NCBI GenBank assembly: GCA_001995005.1
Contig: MDJN01000210.1
Coordinates: forward strand, 1 to 5,681
Reading direction: 5' to 3'
Source of the DNA: Candidatus Parepulonipiscium sp. PG-Nun2H_MBin03
Lineage (GTDB): Bacteria; Bacillota; Clostridia; Lachnospirales; Cellulosilyticaceae
DNA length: 5,681 bases
Both the position numbers and the translations under genes were made by a program. How positions within the stretch are numbered: position 1 is the first letter of the stretch; the number at the start of each line of letters is the position of its first letter. Below, piece by piece: positions 5,286-5,681 of the stretch. The notes below the pieces were generated by a model, which was not told the origin of the DNA, did not search any database, and saw only the letters and a list, made by a program, of their open reading frames with translations.

Positions 5286-5681
5286 ATGATAAAACTAAAA
5301 ACAATATTATATGGGTGCTTATTATTGTCGGCATCATTTAATATTCAAGCAATGGAAAACGCTAGTATCGCAGGGGTTTATACGTCTAATCAAAATGAAC
5401 CTTTACTTTTTATGGACGGGTCTTTCGTTGCAGAATATGAAGTGATTATAAGAGAAAATAGTTCACTTGTTCCAGTAAGGTTTATTACAGAAGAATTAGG
5501 TTGTAAAGTTGATTGGAATGAAGCAACCCAAGAAGTCAGCATTACTAAAGATGATATAGCAATCAAACTTATTATTGATAAAAATACTGCTTTAATTAAC
5601 GATGTAGAAACTTCCTTAGATTACCCGGCCATATTATATAATGGTGCTACATACGTTCCATTAAGATTTATTACAGAGAAC
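5286..5681 (+). CDS. exported protein with copper amine oxidase N-terminal-like domain, 5' part
   Basis: The first 132 codons of a gene that runs off the right edge. A signal peptide is visible at about residues 1-22 (K3, K5, a hydrophobic core, and a likely signal peptidase I site after I-Q-A22). The mature part contains the repeat pattern of the copper amine oxidase N-terminal domain (Pfam PF07833): VPVRFITEELGCKVDWNE at about 61-78, a short strand V-S-I-T, and a second VPLRFITEN near the edge. This module is common in secreted and cell-surface proteins of Clostridia and Bacilli, often joined to peptidoglycan-acting or other domains; it does not imply amine oxidase activity or copper binding. 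The remaining domains are outside the window, so the function cannot be given. The start is secure because AAGGAGG (5273-5279) lies six bases upstream. C11 is preceded by L-Y-G but sits within the hydrophobic core, so a lipoprotein site is unlikely. Confidence 0.88.
   Translation, partial: MIKLKTILYGCLLLSASFNIQAMENASIAGVYTSNQNEPLLFMDGSFVAEYEVIIRENSSLVPVRFITEELGCKVDWNEATQEVSITKDDIAIKLIIDKNTALINDVETSLDYPAILYNGATYVPLRFITEN

Noticed and set aside
5314..5321. Lipoprotein lipobox (L-Y-G-C) in the exported protein
   Set aside because: The cysteine is residue 11, within the hydrophobic core, with Tyr at -2; cleavage after residue 22 by signal peptidase I fits better.

Overview
The window looks like chromosomal DNA from a low-GC Gram-positive anaerobe, most probably a member of the class Clostridia. 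The support is strong AT bias, consensus sigma-A type promoters, strong AGGAGG-type ribosome binding sites, a short FeoB followed by a FeoB-associated Cys-rich membrane protein, and a secreted protein with copper amine oxidase N-terminal-like repeats. The exact genus cannot be told from this sequence.

Layout: (i) 1-152 is non-coding and holds a hairpin that probably ends the transcript of the gene to its right. (ii) 153-2129, minus strand, is a complete methyl-accepting chemotaxis protein with a periplasmic-side type double Cache sensor, two membrane segments, HAMP linkers and a fully conserved signalling tip. (iii) 2130-2322 is a divergent promoter region with one good promoter in each direction; the plus-strand promoter is overlaid by a perfect 12-bp inverted repeat that looks like an operator. 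(iv) 2323-4690, plus strand, is a compact ferrous iron uptake operon: feoA, feoB and a 58-residue Cys-rich membrane peptide, closed by a clear intrinsic terminator at 4699-4742. (v) 4679-5011, minus strand, is a small helical protein of unknown function whose reading frame runs through that terminator. (vi) 5095-5238 is a 47-codon open frame, too short for usual gene callers, that may be a remnant of a larger gene. (vii) 5286 to the right edge is the start of an exported protein with copper amine oxidase N-terminal-like repeats.

The functional core is iron uptake. FeoB is the GTP-dependent Fe(II) permease, FeoA its small SH3-like partner, and the Cys-rich peptide a common downstream companion in Clostridia and Bacteroidetes whose role is not settled. 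The chemoreceptor is divergently transcribed from the same intergenic region, but it has its own promoter and its sensor resembles amino-acid binding Cache domains, so no functional link with iron is evident. I did not find a convincing new multi-gene system. The points most worth checking are the palindromic operator of the feo promoter, the two small orphan frames between 4679 and 5238, and the substituted residue in the chemoreceptor ligand motif.
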